Source: Bacillota bacterium
GTDB lineage: Bacteria > Bacillota > Clostridia > Acetivibrionales > DSM-1351
Length of the DNA: 46,991 bases
Direction: 5' to 3'
Assembly (NCBI GenBank): GCA_023444055.1
Contig: JAEZRV010000036.1
Location: 1 to 46,991, forward strand
A program made the position numbers and the translations under genes. The notes below the pieces were generated by a model. That model was not told the origin of the DNA. It did not search any database and worked only from the letters and a program-made list of their open reading frames with translations. This document shows positions 16,403 through 24,269 of this stretch, piece after piece. Position 1 is the stretch's first letter; every line of letters starts with the position of its first letter.

Positions 16403-17305
16403 ATGAGAACGGTAATTGCAGAAAATAAACACGATAATAAAAAAATTGATAGAGTAATACGAGACTTTTTCCCTAACTTGACATTAGGTATGCTATTTAA
16501 AGCCCTTCGTAAAAAGGATATTAAAGTTAATGGTATTAGAATAAAAGAAGATTACATAGTATCAAGTGGAGATAACATTGATATTTATATAATTGATGAT
16601 TTCTTATTGGGCAAAAACGATGAAGGTTATAGTGTTGTTTTCGAGGATAGCAATCTTCTAGTAGTTAATAAAGCCCAAGGTATTCCGGTACATCCTGATG
16701 ATAACCAAAAAGAGGCTACACTTATTGATAAGATCAAGCAGCAATATGGTTCTAATATTGCTTTGTGCCATAGATTAGATAGGAATACTAGCGGTTTAGT
16801 TATTCTTGCTAAAAACCAAGCAACTTTAGACATTATGCTAGATAAAATTAAACATAGAGAAATTCAGAAATATTATGCTTGTATCGTTTCAGGTATAATG
16901 GAAAATAAGCAAGCTGAGCTTACTGACTTCTTAGAGAAAAATGAGAAGATTAGTAAAGTTTTTATCTCCAATAAAAAATCCAAGGATTCTGTAAAAATTG
17001 TTACAAGGTACAAAGTAGTTAAAACATCAGATAGTTTGAGTTTGTTAGAGGTGGAGTTACTAACTGGAAAAACTCATCAGATTCGTGCGCATCTTGCCTT
17101 CTATGGTCACCCAATAATTGGTGATGGCAAATATGGTAGAAACGCAGAAAACAAACAGTACAATGCAAAATATCAAATGCTCTGTGCTAATAAGCTTACT
17201 TTTTCATTTAGTAGTCCAGCAAAGCATCTAGAGTATTTAAACGGGAAGACAATATCAATTGATCCGCCTTTTGATTTAGAGAAAACAATTAAAAATCGGA
17301 AGTAA
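16403..17305 (+). CDS. RluA-family 23S rRNA pseudouridine synthase
   Basis: The 300-residue protein has an S4 RNA-binding domain at about 1-60 (LRKKDIKVNGIRIKEDYIVSSGDNI), then the RluA catalytic domain. The catalytic Asp lies in HRLDRNTSGLVILAK and the late motif LLTGKTHQIRAHLAFYGHPIIGD is intact. It converts specific uridines in structured RNA, probably 23S rRNA, to pseudouridine. The exact site cannot be read from sequence. The ATG has no obvious Shine-Dalgarno, unlike its neighbours. It is followed by a terminator shared with the convergent CAP gene. Confidence 0.92.
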   Translation: MRTVIAENKHDNKKIDRVIRDFFPNLTLGMLFKALRKKDIKVNGIRIKEDYIVSSGDNIDIYIIDDFLLGKNDEGYSVVFEDSNLLVVNKAQGIPVHPDDNQKEATLIDKIKQQYGSNIALCHRLDRNTSGLVILAKNQATLDIMLDKIKHREIQKYYACIVSGIMENKQAELTDFLEKNEKISKVFISNKKSKDSVKIVTRYKVVKTSDSLSLLEVELLTGKTHQIRAHLAFYGHPIIGDGKYGRNAENKQYNAKYQMLCANKLTFSFSSPAKHLEYLNGKTISIDPPFDLEKTIKNRK

Positions 17306-17335
17306 TTGCAATGTAAATTTACTGAGGTTACTAAT

Positions 17336-17382
17336 AAAAAAGTGCTTAAAATGTGTAGTTCACACTATTTGAAGCACTTTTT
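17336..17382. terminator. bidirectional terminator between convergent genes
   Basis: AAAAAAGTGCTT and AAGCACTTTTT form the outer stem and TGTG/CACA an inner stem. A-runs and T-runs on opposite ends suit termination of both the rightward pseudouridine synthase gene and the leftward CAP gene. Confidence 0.8.
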
Positions 17383-17426
17383 GAGTATTTTATTATACTG
17401 CATATTTTTCAAAAAATTATCTAAAC

Positions 17427-18222
17427 TTATGTCTTCTTTATAAACATCTGGACAAATATTTTTCCATAAGCTGGGCTGTCTATAATCCCTATGCCTGTAT
17501 GTGTAAACTTTGTATTAAAAAGGTTATTTCTGCTTTCTTTTGACCACGCTTTAACAACTTTTTCAATGGTCTGGTTTCCCGCAATATTTTCACCTGCAGC
17601 ACTAAATTTAATATCATACTTTTTCATCATATCAAAAGGCGATCCGTAGAATTTCGATGTATGACTAAAATAGTTGTTATCTTTCATGTCCTTAGCCTTT
17701 AATCTCGCTATCTTCATCAGATTAGCATCAAACTCAAGAGCCTTTAGACCTTCTTTTTTTCTTTCTTTGTTTATTAAATCCAGCAATGCCTGTTCATCTG
17801 ATGAAATATCCTTAACTTTTGCTGTTGTGGTTACGGTAGTGGCTTTCGTAGTCTTAGCCGAAACAGACTTTGCATTACTAGTTGTTTTTTTATTAGTTTC
17901 CTTACTGTTATCAACCTTAACATATTGAGATGTAATAGCTCCTACATTACCGCTTGATCCAACATATACGGCATACCAATCTCCCATTTTCCCAATAATA
18001 GTAATATCCTGATTCTTTTTAAGTTTACAAATAATATCATAAGTAGTGGCAGGTCCTGTACGCAAATTTACATTTGATGCTGTAACAATTGCGGTCTTTG
18101 AATCCACACTCTGATATGCTTCTGAAGCCTCGACTTTAAACTGACCTGTTCCCATTGGTATCACAGTAAACAAGGTAATTAATAAAGATAATACTATTAC
18201 TAACACTTTCTTTCTTTTCATA
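17427..18222 (-). CDS. secreted SH3-CAP (YkwD-like) protein
   Basis: With the start at ATG 18222 (GGAGGGG upstream), the 264-residue product has a signal peptide ending near VEASE. An SH3b-type domain follows (ASNVNLRTGPATTYDIICKLKKNQDI), then a lysine/threonine-rich linker, then a C-terminal CAP/SCP domain. That domain begins LLDLINKERKKEGLKALEFD and carries NYFSHTSKFYGS and GENIAGNQ. The histidine and glutamate of the CAP cavity are present. SH3b domains bind peptidoglycan. Homologues are associated with spore or wall surfaces in clostridia, but no enzymatic activity is established. The frame is open 17 codons upstream without a better site. Confidence 0.85.
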
Positions 18223-18696
18223 TAAACCCCTCCACAATTTATAAGTGCAATAATTTTCATAATTTCTATCAAAAGTCTGTTTCCTCCACTATATTTTTTA
18301 ATATAATGGTATTAAAAACATACATTGGATATAAACCATTTACTTTTATTATTGACATGTTTTTCAATTTTATTTACTTTTTGAGAAATATAATGATTAT
18401 AATATATGATTTTTTTATTATAATATTATTCCTTTTACACTAGAGTCTTTTTTAATAATTGGGATATAATATATAAATCAATGAGTAACTTATATACGTG
18501 CTAAGAATGACTGCATACTATTCCTGTATAAACAACCAGCTTTCAATTCACTTGAAGTGTTATAACATGTATACTATAATAAATGTACAAAACCATTGCT
18601 TAAACTAATACATATAAAATGGATACAATTTGAATTTAAAATTATAGTAAGGTAAATTTTTGTGATTCACATGCTAGGATAAAAACTGATTTGAAT

Positions 18697-18761
18697 AAAA
18701 AGGGGGATCGAATCCACGCTTATGCTTTGAATATTTTTTGCTTATAATGCAGGGCATGGAT
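18697..18761 (+). ncRNA. 65-nt structured leader, copy B (candidate cis-regulatory RNA before ispF)
   Basis: This is the second copy of the element at 5600-5664, with the same 65-nt length. It shares the 5' G-run, CGAATCC (a T-loop-like segment), TTGCTTA, and the 3' block AATGCAGGGCATGGAT. ATCCACG can pair with CATGGAT apart from one mismatch, or the 3' block can fold as ATGC-AGG-GCAT. The ATG follows after 7 nt with no normally spaced SD. The rest of the 490-bp gap back to the CAP gene shows only AT-rich sequence. Confidence 0.6.
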
Positions 18762-18768
18762 TAAAATT

Positions 18769-19239
18769 ATGAAAGTTGGAATAGGGCAAGATAGCCATAG
18801 ATTTGATTTTGGAAACACTAGTAAAAAGTTTGTTCTAGGTGGAGTTATTTTCGATGGGGTAACACCTCTTGCCGGAAATAGTGACGCTGATGTAGTTCTT
18901 CATGCACTAACAAATGCTATTTCTGGAGTTACAAGTGTCAATATTTTAGGAAAAATTGCTGATAAAATGTGCTTAGAAAACGGAATAACAGATAGTTCAG
19001 CATATGTCATAGAAGCGCAAAAGTATCTGGAAAATATAAAAATTGTACATGTTTCATTTACCATTGAATGTTCATACCCAAAAATATCCCCTAAAATACC
19101 TGAAATGCAAAAAACAATCTCAGAATTGCTAGGTCTACCTGAGAATAGTGTAGGTATTACAGCTACTACAGGTGAAGGACTTACAGCATTTGGTCAAGGA
19201 AAAGGTATTCAAGTTTTTTGCTGTGTAACAGCGTTGTAA
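18769..19239 (+). CDS. ispF: divergent IspF-like protein (MECDP synthase fold)
   Basis: The 156-residue protein is collinear with IspF, which cyclises CDP-methylerythritol 2-phosphate in the MEP isoprenoid pathway. The zinc ligands Asp8, His10 (GIGQDSHRF) and His45 (DADVVLHALTN) are kept. Several residues normally invariant are not. HSDGD reads NSDAD, GDIGKLFPDTD is replaced by NILGKIADKM, and TTTEKLGF reads ATTGEGLTAF, so the diphosphate and cytidine pockets differ. It may be a divergent functional IspF or a paralogue with another substrate. The convergent ispD 206 bp away supports a pathway link. The start follows the family N-terminus. Confidence 0.75.
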   Translation: MKVGIGQDSHRFDFGNTSKKFVLGGVIFDGVTPLAGNSDADVVLHALTNAISGVTSVNILGKIADKMCLENGITDSSAYVIEAQKYLENIKIVHVSFTIECSYPKISPKIPEMQKTISELLGLPENSVGITATTGEGLTAFGQGKGIQVFCCVTAL

Positions 19240-19445
19240 ATACAATTTACATACTTCATAATTTAGAAAAGAAGGCGACTGGAACACTTAAGAATTTGTG
19301 TAAATATGTTACAAATAATTTAACATGATCCACTTGATAACCAATGATTTTAAAAGCGGGTTATGTTAACCCAACACAGCAAATAAAGCGTTCTCTAAGT
19401 GACTAAAAATTTGCATCACAAAACCGTTAATTTATAGGATTTCAT

Positions 19446-20195
19446 CTACTGCTTGCAAATATCCTTCGGCATAGTTTTAACAATCATCTCACCGGTTAAC
19501 AAATCTTCTGGTGTAGTAATTTTTATATTCTGATAACTGCCTTCAATAATTTTGACTTTGATGCCTAGTCTCTCGACTAAAACCATATCATCTGTACCAA
19601 TATATTCACTCTGAATTGCCTTTTTATGTGCATCCATTATTATTTCATATGTAAATGCCTGTGGTGTTTGAATACTCCATAAACTGCTTCTATCTGGAGT
19701 AGATTCTACAAATCCATCTTTGTCACATATTTTAATAGTATCTTTAAGCCTAACTCCAATACCACAAGCGCCATACGCTTTAGCTGCATTTATGCAATCA
19801 ATAATATTTTTATTACTTACGAATGGTCTAGCTCCATCATGAATAAGTATTACTTTACTGCTTTCACTCACAGCACATAAGCCTTTATATACTGAATTCT
19901 GTCGTTCTTCCCCACCACAAACCAATGATGTAACCTTCGAAAAGTTGTACTTTTCAATAATTTTATGTCTACAATAATCTATATTTTCTTCATTAACAAC
20001 AACAACAATATTACTAATAGCCTCACATTTTTGAAATGCATCTATTGCCCTAGCCAATACTGGTATACCTGCAATTTCAATATACTGCTTGTTTATATCA
20101 GAATTCATTCTTGTACCTTTTCCAGCCGCAGTAATTATTGCTGTAACATTATCAATAAGAATATTCTTTTTTAAATTTACTTTATTTAAATCCAA
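19446..20195 (-). CDS. ispD: MEP cytidylyltransferase
   Basis: The 249-residue enzyme transfers CMP to 2-C-methyl-D-erythritol 4-phosphate. All motifs are present: TAAGKGTRM, NKQYIEIAG, CGGEERQNSV, HDGARPFV, LKDTIK, QTPQ, GTDDMV and NIKITTPEDL. The start is a TTG at 20195 after AGGTG, leaving a 14-residue lead before the first beta strand. An alternative start further in is possible but unsupported by a ribosome binding site. It is the last gene of a probable carD - PIN/TRAM - ispD unit. No strong terminator follows in the 206-bp gap to the convergent ispF. Confidence 0.95.
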   Translation of the reverse strand: MDLNKVNLKKNILIDNVTAIITAAGKGTRMNSDINKQYIEIAGIPVLARAIDAFQKCEAISNIVVVVNEENIDYCRHKIIEKYNFSKVTSLVCGGEERQNSVYKGLCAVSESSKVILIHDGARPFVSNKNIIDCINAAKAYGACGIGVRLKDTIKICDKDGFVESTPDRSSLWSIQTPQAFTYEIIMDAHKKAIQSEYIGTDDMVLVERLGIKVKIIEGSYQNIKITTPEDLLTGEMIVKTMPKDICKQ

Positions 20196-20287
20196 TTTTA
20201 CACCTATCCTTCATAGTTGCATTTATTATCCTAAATATTTACGTTTATCATTGTAAACAAATTTCGATACAAACATCTCCTACATTA

Positions 20288-21343
20288 CTACTTGTTTGGC
20301 TTTGCAAAAATCAACCTTCCCGCTGAAGTCTGTAGTACGCTTGTTACTAAAACTTGTATTGTTTCACCTAAGTATTTCTTTCCACCCTCAACAATAATCA
20401 TAGTCCCATCATCAAGAAAAGCAACCCCTTGCCCAGCTTCCTTACCATTCTTTATGACTTGAACATTCATTTCTTCACCAGGTAATGCTATTGGCTTAAC
20501 TGCATTTGCCAAATCATTTATATTTAAAACCCGTATTCCTCTAAGCTTTGCAACCTTGCTAAGATTATAATCTGTAGTAATCAGCTTACATTTCAGCTCC
20601 AGTGAAGCCTTTAGCAGCATTTCGTCAACCTCTTGAATATCCTTATAGTCTAACTCTTCAATTTTTACAACATAACTACTGTCATTTTGAAGTAAGTTTA
20701 GAATATCAAGTCCTCTTCTACCCCTTGCCCTTCGGGTTCCATCAGCAGAATCTGCAATATGTCTCAGCTCTTCAAGCACAAATGCAGGTATAACAATATT
20801 TCCATCTATAAATCCACTCGAGCAAATATCTAGTATTCGGCCATCAATAATAGTACTTGTATCTAGAATCTTTGAGTGCACTTGTTGAGTACTCTCTAAA
20901 ATGTTTTTAGAACCTTTAAAAAAATCAAATAAGTTATCATTCTTTTTTTTAAGCGCAAGAGCTGCTCCTGCGAATCCAAATAAAATATTAATTAATACGG
21001 AAAACGTTACTCCTATAATTTGTATCTTTAAGATTGGTATGCTTATCAAATTTGCTACAATTAATCCAATAATAAGCCCAATAGCACATATAAGTAATTC
21101 TGATAGAGTTATATTCTGGATTCGACTCTCAGTTTTGTCGATAAAAGCACCTAAAATTCCAATGACTTTTGCAGATATAAAATAAAAAAGTAAGCAAAAA
21201 ATCAATGAAAACATTACGAAAATAGAAATCCGAATACTCTCACTGAAATTTAAATTATTAATATAAAAAATTGTTCGTAAAATGCTATAACCAGTAACAG
21301 CTCCTAGAATAGAAAAACAAATTTTTATTACTCTATTAAACAC
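20288..21343 (-). CDS. PIN-TRAM domain membrane protein (YacL family)
   Basis: The 351-residue protein has four N-terminal membrane helices (1-125). A PIN-type nuclease fold starts at about 158 with acidic residues in ILDTSTIIDGRILDI, VLEELRHIAD, RRGLD and LITTDYNLSKVA. A C-terminal TRAM domain (about 285-350, ending near LVTSVLQTSAGRLIFA) probably binds RNA. This is the usual neighbour of ispD in Firmicutes. The start is a GTG after GGAGAG. carD lies 24 nt upstream, so the two are likely co-transcribed. It may be a membrane-tethered RNase, but no substrate is established here. Confidence 0.88.
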   Translation of the reverse strand: MFNRVIKICFSILGAVTGYSILRTIFYINNLNFSESIRISIFVMFSLIFCLLFYFISAKVIGILGAFIDKTESRIQNITLSELLICAIGLIIGLIVANLISIPILKIQIIGVTFSVLINILFGFAGAALALKKKNDNLFDFFKGSKNILESTQQVHSKILDTSTIIDGRILDICSSGFIDGNIVIPAFVLEELRHIADSADGTRRARGRRGLDILNLLQNDSSYVVKIEELDYKDIQEVDEMLLKASLELKCKLITTDYNLSKVAKLRGIRVLNINDLANAVKPIALPGEEMNVQVIKNGKEAGQGVAFLDDGTMIIVEGGKKYLGETIQVLVTSVLQTSAGRLIFAKPNK

Positions 21344-21367
21344 GTTTTCTCTCCTTCAAAAGGTTTT

Positions 21368-21850
21368 TCATTCAGCGTAAATGTATTCCTGGATTTTGTC
21401 CTCAATCTCATGCTGATTTAATCCTTTTGCAAGAACTAACTCACTTATTAATATCTGTTTTGCACTGCTTAACATCTTTCTCTCTCCTGTAGAAAGTCCT
21501 CTGTCTCTATCCCTATGCATAAGGCATCCGACAACATCTGCTACTTCAAATATATCTCCGCTTTTAATCTTAACCATATTGTCTTTATATCTCTTATTCC
21601 AATTTGAAGACAAGTCATATTCCTCATTTCTGAGGATCTTAAAAACTTTGTCAGCCTCAGAAATACTGATAACATTTCGTATTCCTATGTCATCAACATT
21701 ATTAGTTGGTATCATTACCTTCAAGTCCCCAACAGGAATTTTCATAACATAGTATCTACAGCTTTTCCCTAGTATTTCTTTATCTTCGATAGACTCAATT
21801 ATACCTGCACCATGCATAGGATATACAATTTTATCTCCTACATTATACAT
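21368..21850 (-). CDS. CarD/CdnL-family RNA polymerase-binding regulator
   Basis: Starting at ATG 21850 with GGAGG at the right distance, the product is 160 residues, the family norm. The N-terminal RNAP-interacting tudor-like domain reads YNVGDKIVYPMHGAGIIESI and continues through YYVMKIPVGDLKVMIP. The helical C-terminal domain contains RYKDNMVKIKSGDIFEVADVV and LSTGERKMLSSAKQIL. CarD proteins stabilise open promoter complexes. The same frame stays open for 92 codons upstream of this start, but with no homology. Expression probably starts at the promoter at 22178-22206, leaving a leader of about 320 nt. Confidence 0.92.
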   Translation of the reverse strand: MYNVGDKIVYPMHGAGIIESIEDKEILGKSCRYYVMKIPVGDLKVMIPTNNVDDIGIRNVISISEADKVFKILRNEEYDLSSNWNKRYKDNMVKIKSGDIFEVADVVGCLMHRDRDRGLSTGERKMLSSAKQILISELVLAKGLNQHEIEDKIQEYIYAE

Positions 21851-22170
21851 AGTAACCTCCATGCCGAACTTAGGCAAAAAATGGTGAAACCATCGTGGAG
21901 AACCCTCCACACCGTCTTTTATTCGATTTAAAAAATTAAGTTTTATGGAGAATCTCCAACAAATTTTAAACAAAAACATTAAGCATAGCCAAAATATGTT
22001 TTCTTTTGTAGATCTAGCTAAGTAAGCAAATTTAAGAGCCGTAGTATTTTGTTTCCTAGATTTATTGAAAGGCTCTTTCCTAGTTAAGCAAAGTAAAATA
22101 TAAATCACAAAAAGATGAAAACGCACCTTAAATCATTGAGTGCGTTTGATTAGCTGCGTTCTTATTCTCT
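21851..22170 (-). promoter_or_regulatory. long structured 5' leader of carD
   Basis: Between the promoter and the carD start the minus strand holds a series of short hairpins. They are AACGCAC/GTGCGTT (followed by TTTTC), AAGAGCC/GGCTCTT, TGGAG/CTCCA, GTGGAG/CTCCAC with a GGTT loop, and ATGGT/ACCAT followed by six Ts. Two of these look like weak terminators, so attenuation or processing is possible. Confidence 0.45.
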
Positions 22171-22177
22171 TATTTTT

Positions 22178-22206
22178 AGTATACTACAAAGAAATTACCT
22201 TGTCAA
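22178..22206 (-). promoter_or_regulatory. sigma-A promoter for carD
   Basis: On the minus strand TTGACA (22201-22206) and TATACT (22178-22183) are separated by exactly 17 bp, a near-consensus vegetative promoter reading toward carD. Confidence 0.75.
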
Positions 22207-22258
22207 AATATAGTAAGATTTATATTGGAAAATTATATTATTTGTTATTAGTTTTTAT

Positions 22259-22288
22259 TTGACATAACCTAGACTATGAACGTATAAT
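22259..22288 (+). promoter_or_regulatory. sigma-A promoter for the 22322 gene
   Basis: Consensus TTGACA (22259-22264) and TATAAT (22283-22288) are separated by 18 bp and lie 33 bp upstream of the ATG. It is divergent from the carD promoter. Confidence 0.8.
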
Positions 22289-22321
22289 TAGACTAGACAT
22301 CTAAATACTGAGGTGAATCAT

Positions 22322-22717
22322 ATGAAAGATATGCTTATTGATGATTTTCAATATACTGCACAGGAGTTACTTATTAGAAATAAAAGTATACTTGATTTGA
22401 TTACTAAATTTCAGGATTCAAATTCCAGAGTTAATAGGGCAGTTATAAAGACTGTTACTCAATGCGGTTGCATGACTATTTCTGCGCACAAACAGGAAAT
22501 CCCTGATGATGCTAGTTTAGACGAAATGAAGAACTCTGTTGAAAGCCATATAGAAGGCACATTGTGCGACAATTGCAGAGATGCAATTGAAAGAGATATT
22601 GGAAGAAATGTATTTTACTTGGCATCTATATGCAATGCACTTGATTTAAACCTTTACGATATTATCTTGAAGGAAAATGATAGGATACGTATGCTTGGAA
22701 AATATAACCTTAGATAA
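22322..22717 (+). CDS. conserved clostridial protein with paired cysteines (annotated DUF1573-like in relatives)
   Basis: ATG 22322 is chosen because AGGTG lies 6 nt before it; a GTG at 22313 overlaps the ribosome binding site. The 131-residue protein is mostly helical. Cysteine motifs CGC (VTQCGCMTI) and CDNC (EGTLCDNCRDAI) could form a metal or redox site. The C-terminal helix FYLASICNALDLNLYDII resembles the MazG-like pyrophosphohydrolase ending. I recall close relatives labelled DUF1573 in clostridia, but the function is unknown. It has its own consensus promoter and terminator. Confidence 0.75.
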   Translation: MKDMLIDDFQYTAQELLIRNKSILDLITKFQDSNSRVNRAVIKTVTQCGCMTISAHKQEIPDDASLDEMKNSVESHIEGTLCDNCRDAIERDIGRNVFYLASICNALDLNLYDIILKENDRIRMLGKYNLR

Positions 22718-22788
22718 CAGAGATTGTATTATTAAAATGCTATACCTAATTGAGGTACTAATTAATTATACAATGATAACAATAAAGA

Positions 22789-22824
22789 GAGCTAGTCAAA
22801 ATGAATTTGTCTAGCTCGTTTTTT
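22789..22824 (+). terminator. intrinsic terminator
   Basis: GAGCTAG/CTAGCTC arms with a paired inner AT segment are followed by GTTTTTT. It ends the 22322 transcript and faces the convergent radA gene. Confidence 0.85.
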
Positions 22825-22869
22825 ATGGTGGTTTTTAAGTAGCATTGTACTTAATATTAAAATTCGCTT

Positions 22870-24255
22870 TTATTTATTAAAAACATTTCTTATAACATCT
22901 TGAAGTGATTTAAGCTCCACAATCTCAACATTTTTTATATCTAAAGTACGTGCTATAGTATTTTTTGCTACATAGGCTTTTTTAAACCCTCTTCTGTCAA
23001 GTTCTCTTATTCTTATCTCTAAAGAAGGAACTTTTTTAAGTTCACCCGTTAATCCTACATCAGCAATAAAAGCTGTGTCATTTGGTATTTCTTTATCAAG
23101 AACAGAAGAAACTATGCTCATTATAATGGCCAAATTTACTGTTTGCTCTTTGAATTTAAGCCCTCCTGTAGTTTTTATGACTACATCCTTATCATAGAGA
23201 GAAATTTTTCCTCTCTGTTCAAGAATTGATATAAGAGTACTAAGCTGTTCTCGACGTACACATTCCCCTATTCTAGATGGATAAGGAGTAAATGTCTTTG
23301 ATACTAAGCTTTCAATTTCAACAATAATAGGTCTTGATCCATCCTTTACTACTGTTAATGCACTTCCTGAAACCTTCTCATTTTCGTCTCTACTTGTCAT
23401 AAAAAACTCAGATGGATTGTCTATTGATATAAGTCCATTTTCGGTCATGGAAAAGTACCCTCTCTCCCATGTACTTCCAAATCTGTTTTTTGAAACAGAT
23501 AAACCTCTTAATTCCTCCTCATTATCTCCATCTAATATCAAAACCGCATCTACAAGGTGTTCTAGCGCACGCAGGCCTGCAATTTCTTCGCTCTTGTTCA
23601 TCTGCCCGACCAAGAATACAGCTCTAGGTTTTAAGGGATCTTTTGCCAGCTTAAGCAACTCATTAGCGCATTCCATTGTTTGAGTAGGCGATCCGGCTCT
23701 CGAACCAGGAAATTCTTCCATAACAAAGGTTTGTATACTATCTACAATTACCAAATCCGGGTCAATCTGTTTTACGACCTCAAGAACATTGTCCATGCTG
23801 TTATCCGAATAAACCCATACTCCTGTATCTATTTTATGGAAAAGCCTGTCTGCCCTGCTTTTTATCTGGCTCTCACTTTCTTCTCCTGATGCATAAAGAA
23901 CCTTATACCCCTTTGAGGCAACATCTGCAGCCACCTGCAAAAGTAATGTAGACTTACCAGCACCGGGTTTTGCTGTAATTATTGTTATGGAATCCCGTAC
24001 TATTCCTCCACCCATTACCCTGTTAAACTCATTTATCCCAGTCTGTATTCGGTCACTGTTGGTTGCCTTTATATCTGTTAAACGGGCAATCTTTTTAAGA
24101 GCTTTAACTGAAGAAGCTTTATTTTTTTTAGCTTCTACCGTTATCTCAGAAAGTGTATTCCATTTGTTACACTCAGGACAGCAACCCACCCATTTAGAGG
24201 CTTCATAGCCACAATTATTACATCTAAAAACAGTTTTTATTTTTATAACTAACAA
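22870..24255 (-). CDS. radA: DNA repair protein RadA/Sms
   Basis: The ~460-residue protein is a branch-migration helicase of homologous recombination. It has an N-terminal four-cysteine zinc finger (CNNCGYEASKWVGCCPEC), Walker A TAKPGAGKST, Walker B LVIVDSIQT, the RadA-specific KNRFG motif, and a C-terminal Lon-like domain. The start is odd. The only standard in-frame start is TTG 24255, touching AGGAG with no spacer. An ATA at 24246 sits 9 nt from AGGAG, exactly where ATG would give the canonical KIKTVFRCNNCG N-terminus. It lies 14 nt after the GH15 gene and is probably co-transcribed with it. Confidence 0.93.
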   Translation of the reverse strand: MLVIKIKTVFRCNNCGYEASKWVGCCPECNKWNTLSEITVEAKKNKASSVKALKKIARLTDIKATNSDRIQTGINEFNRVMGGGIVRDSITIITAKPGAGKSTLLLQVAADVASKGYKVLYASGEESESQIKSRADRLFHKIDTGVWVYSDNSMDNVLEVVKQIDPDLVIVDSIQTFVMEEFPGSRAGSPTQTMECANELLKLAKDPLKPRAVFLVGQMNKSEEIAGLRALEHLVDAVLILDGDNEEELRGLSVSKNRFGSTWERGYFSMTENGLISIDNPSEFFMTSRDENEKVSGSALTVVKDGSRPIIVEIESLVSKTFTPYPSRIGECVRREQLSTLISILEQRGKISLYDKDVVIKTTGGLKFKEQTVNLAIIMSIVSSVLDKEIPNDTAFIADVGLTGELKKVPSLEIRIRELDRRGFKKAYVAKNTIARTLDIKNVEIVELKSLQDVIRNVFNK

Positions 24256-24269
24256 CTCCTATAATTATT

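Noticed and set aside
18352..18380. Promoter for ispF (TTGACA at 18352)
   Set aside because: No acceptable -10 box lies 16-18 bp downstream, and it is 400 bp from the gene.
18697..18720. Fragment of a tRNA T-arm
   Set aside because: GGGGGATCGAATCC looks like a T-arm, but position 54 is not T and no acceptor, D or anticodon arm fits around it. The second copy has the same context before a gene.
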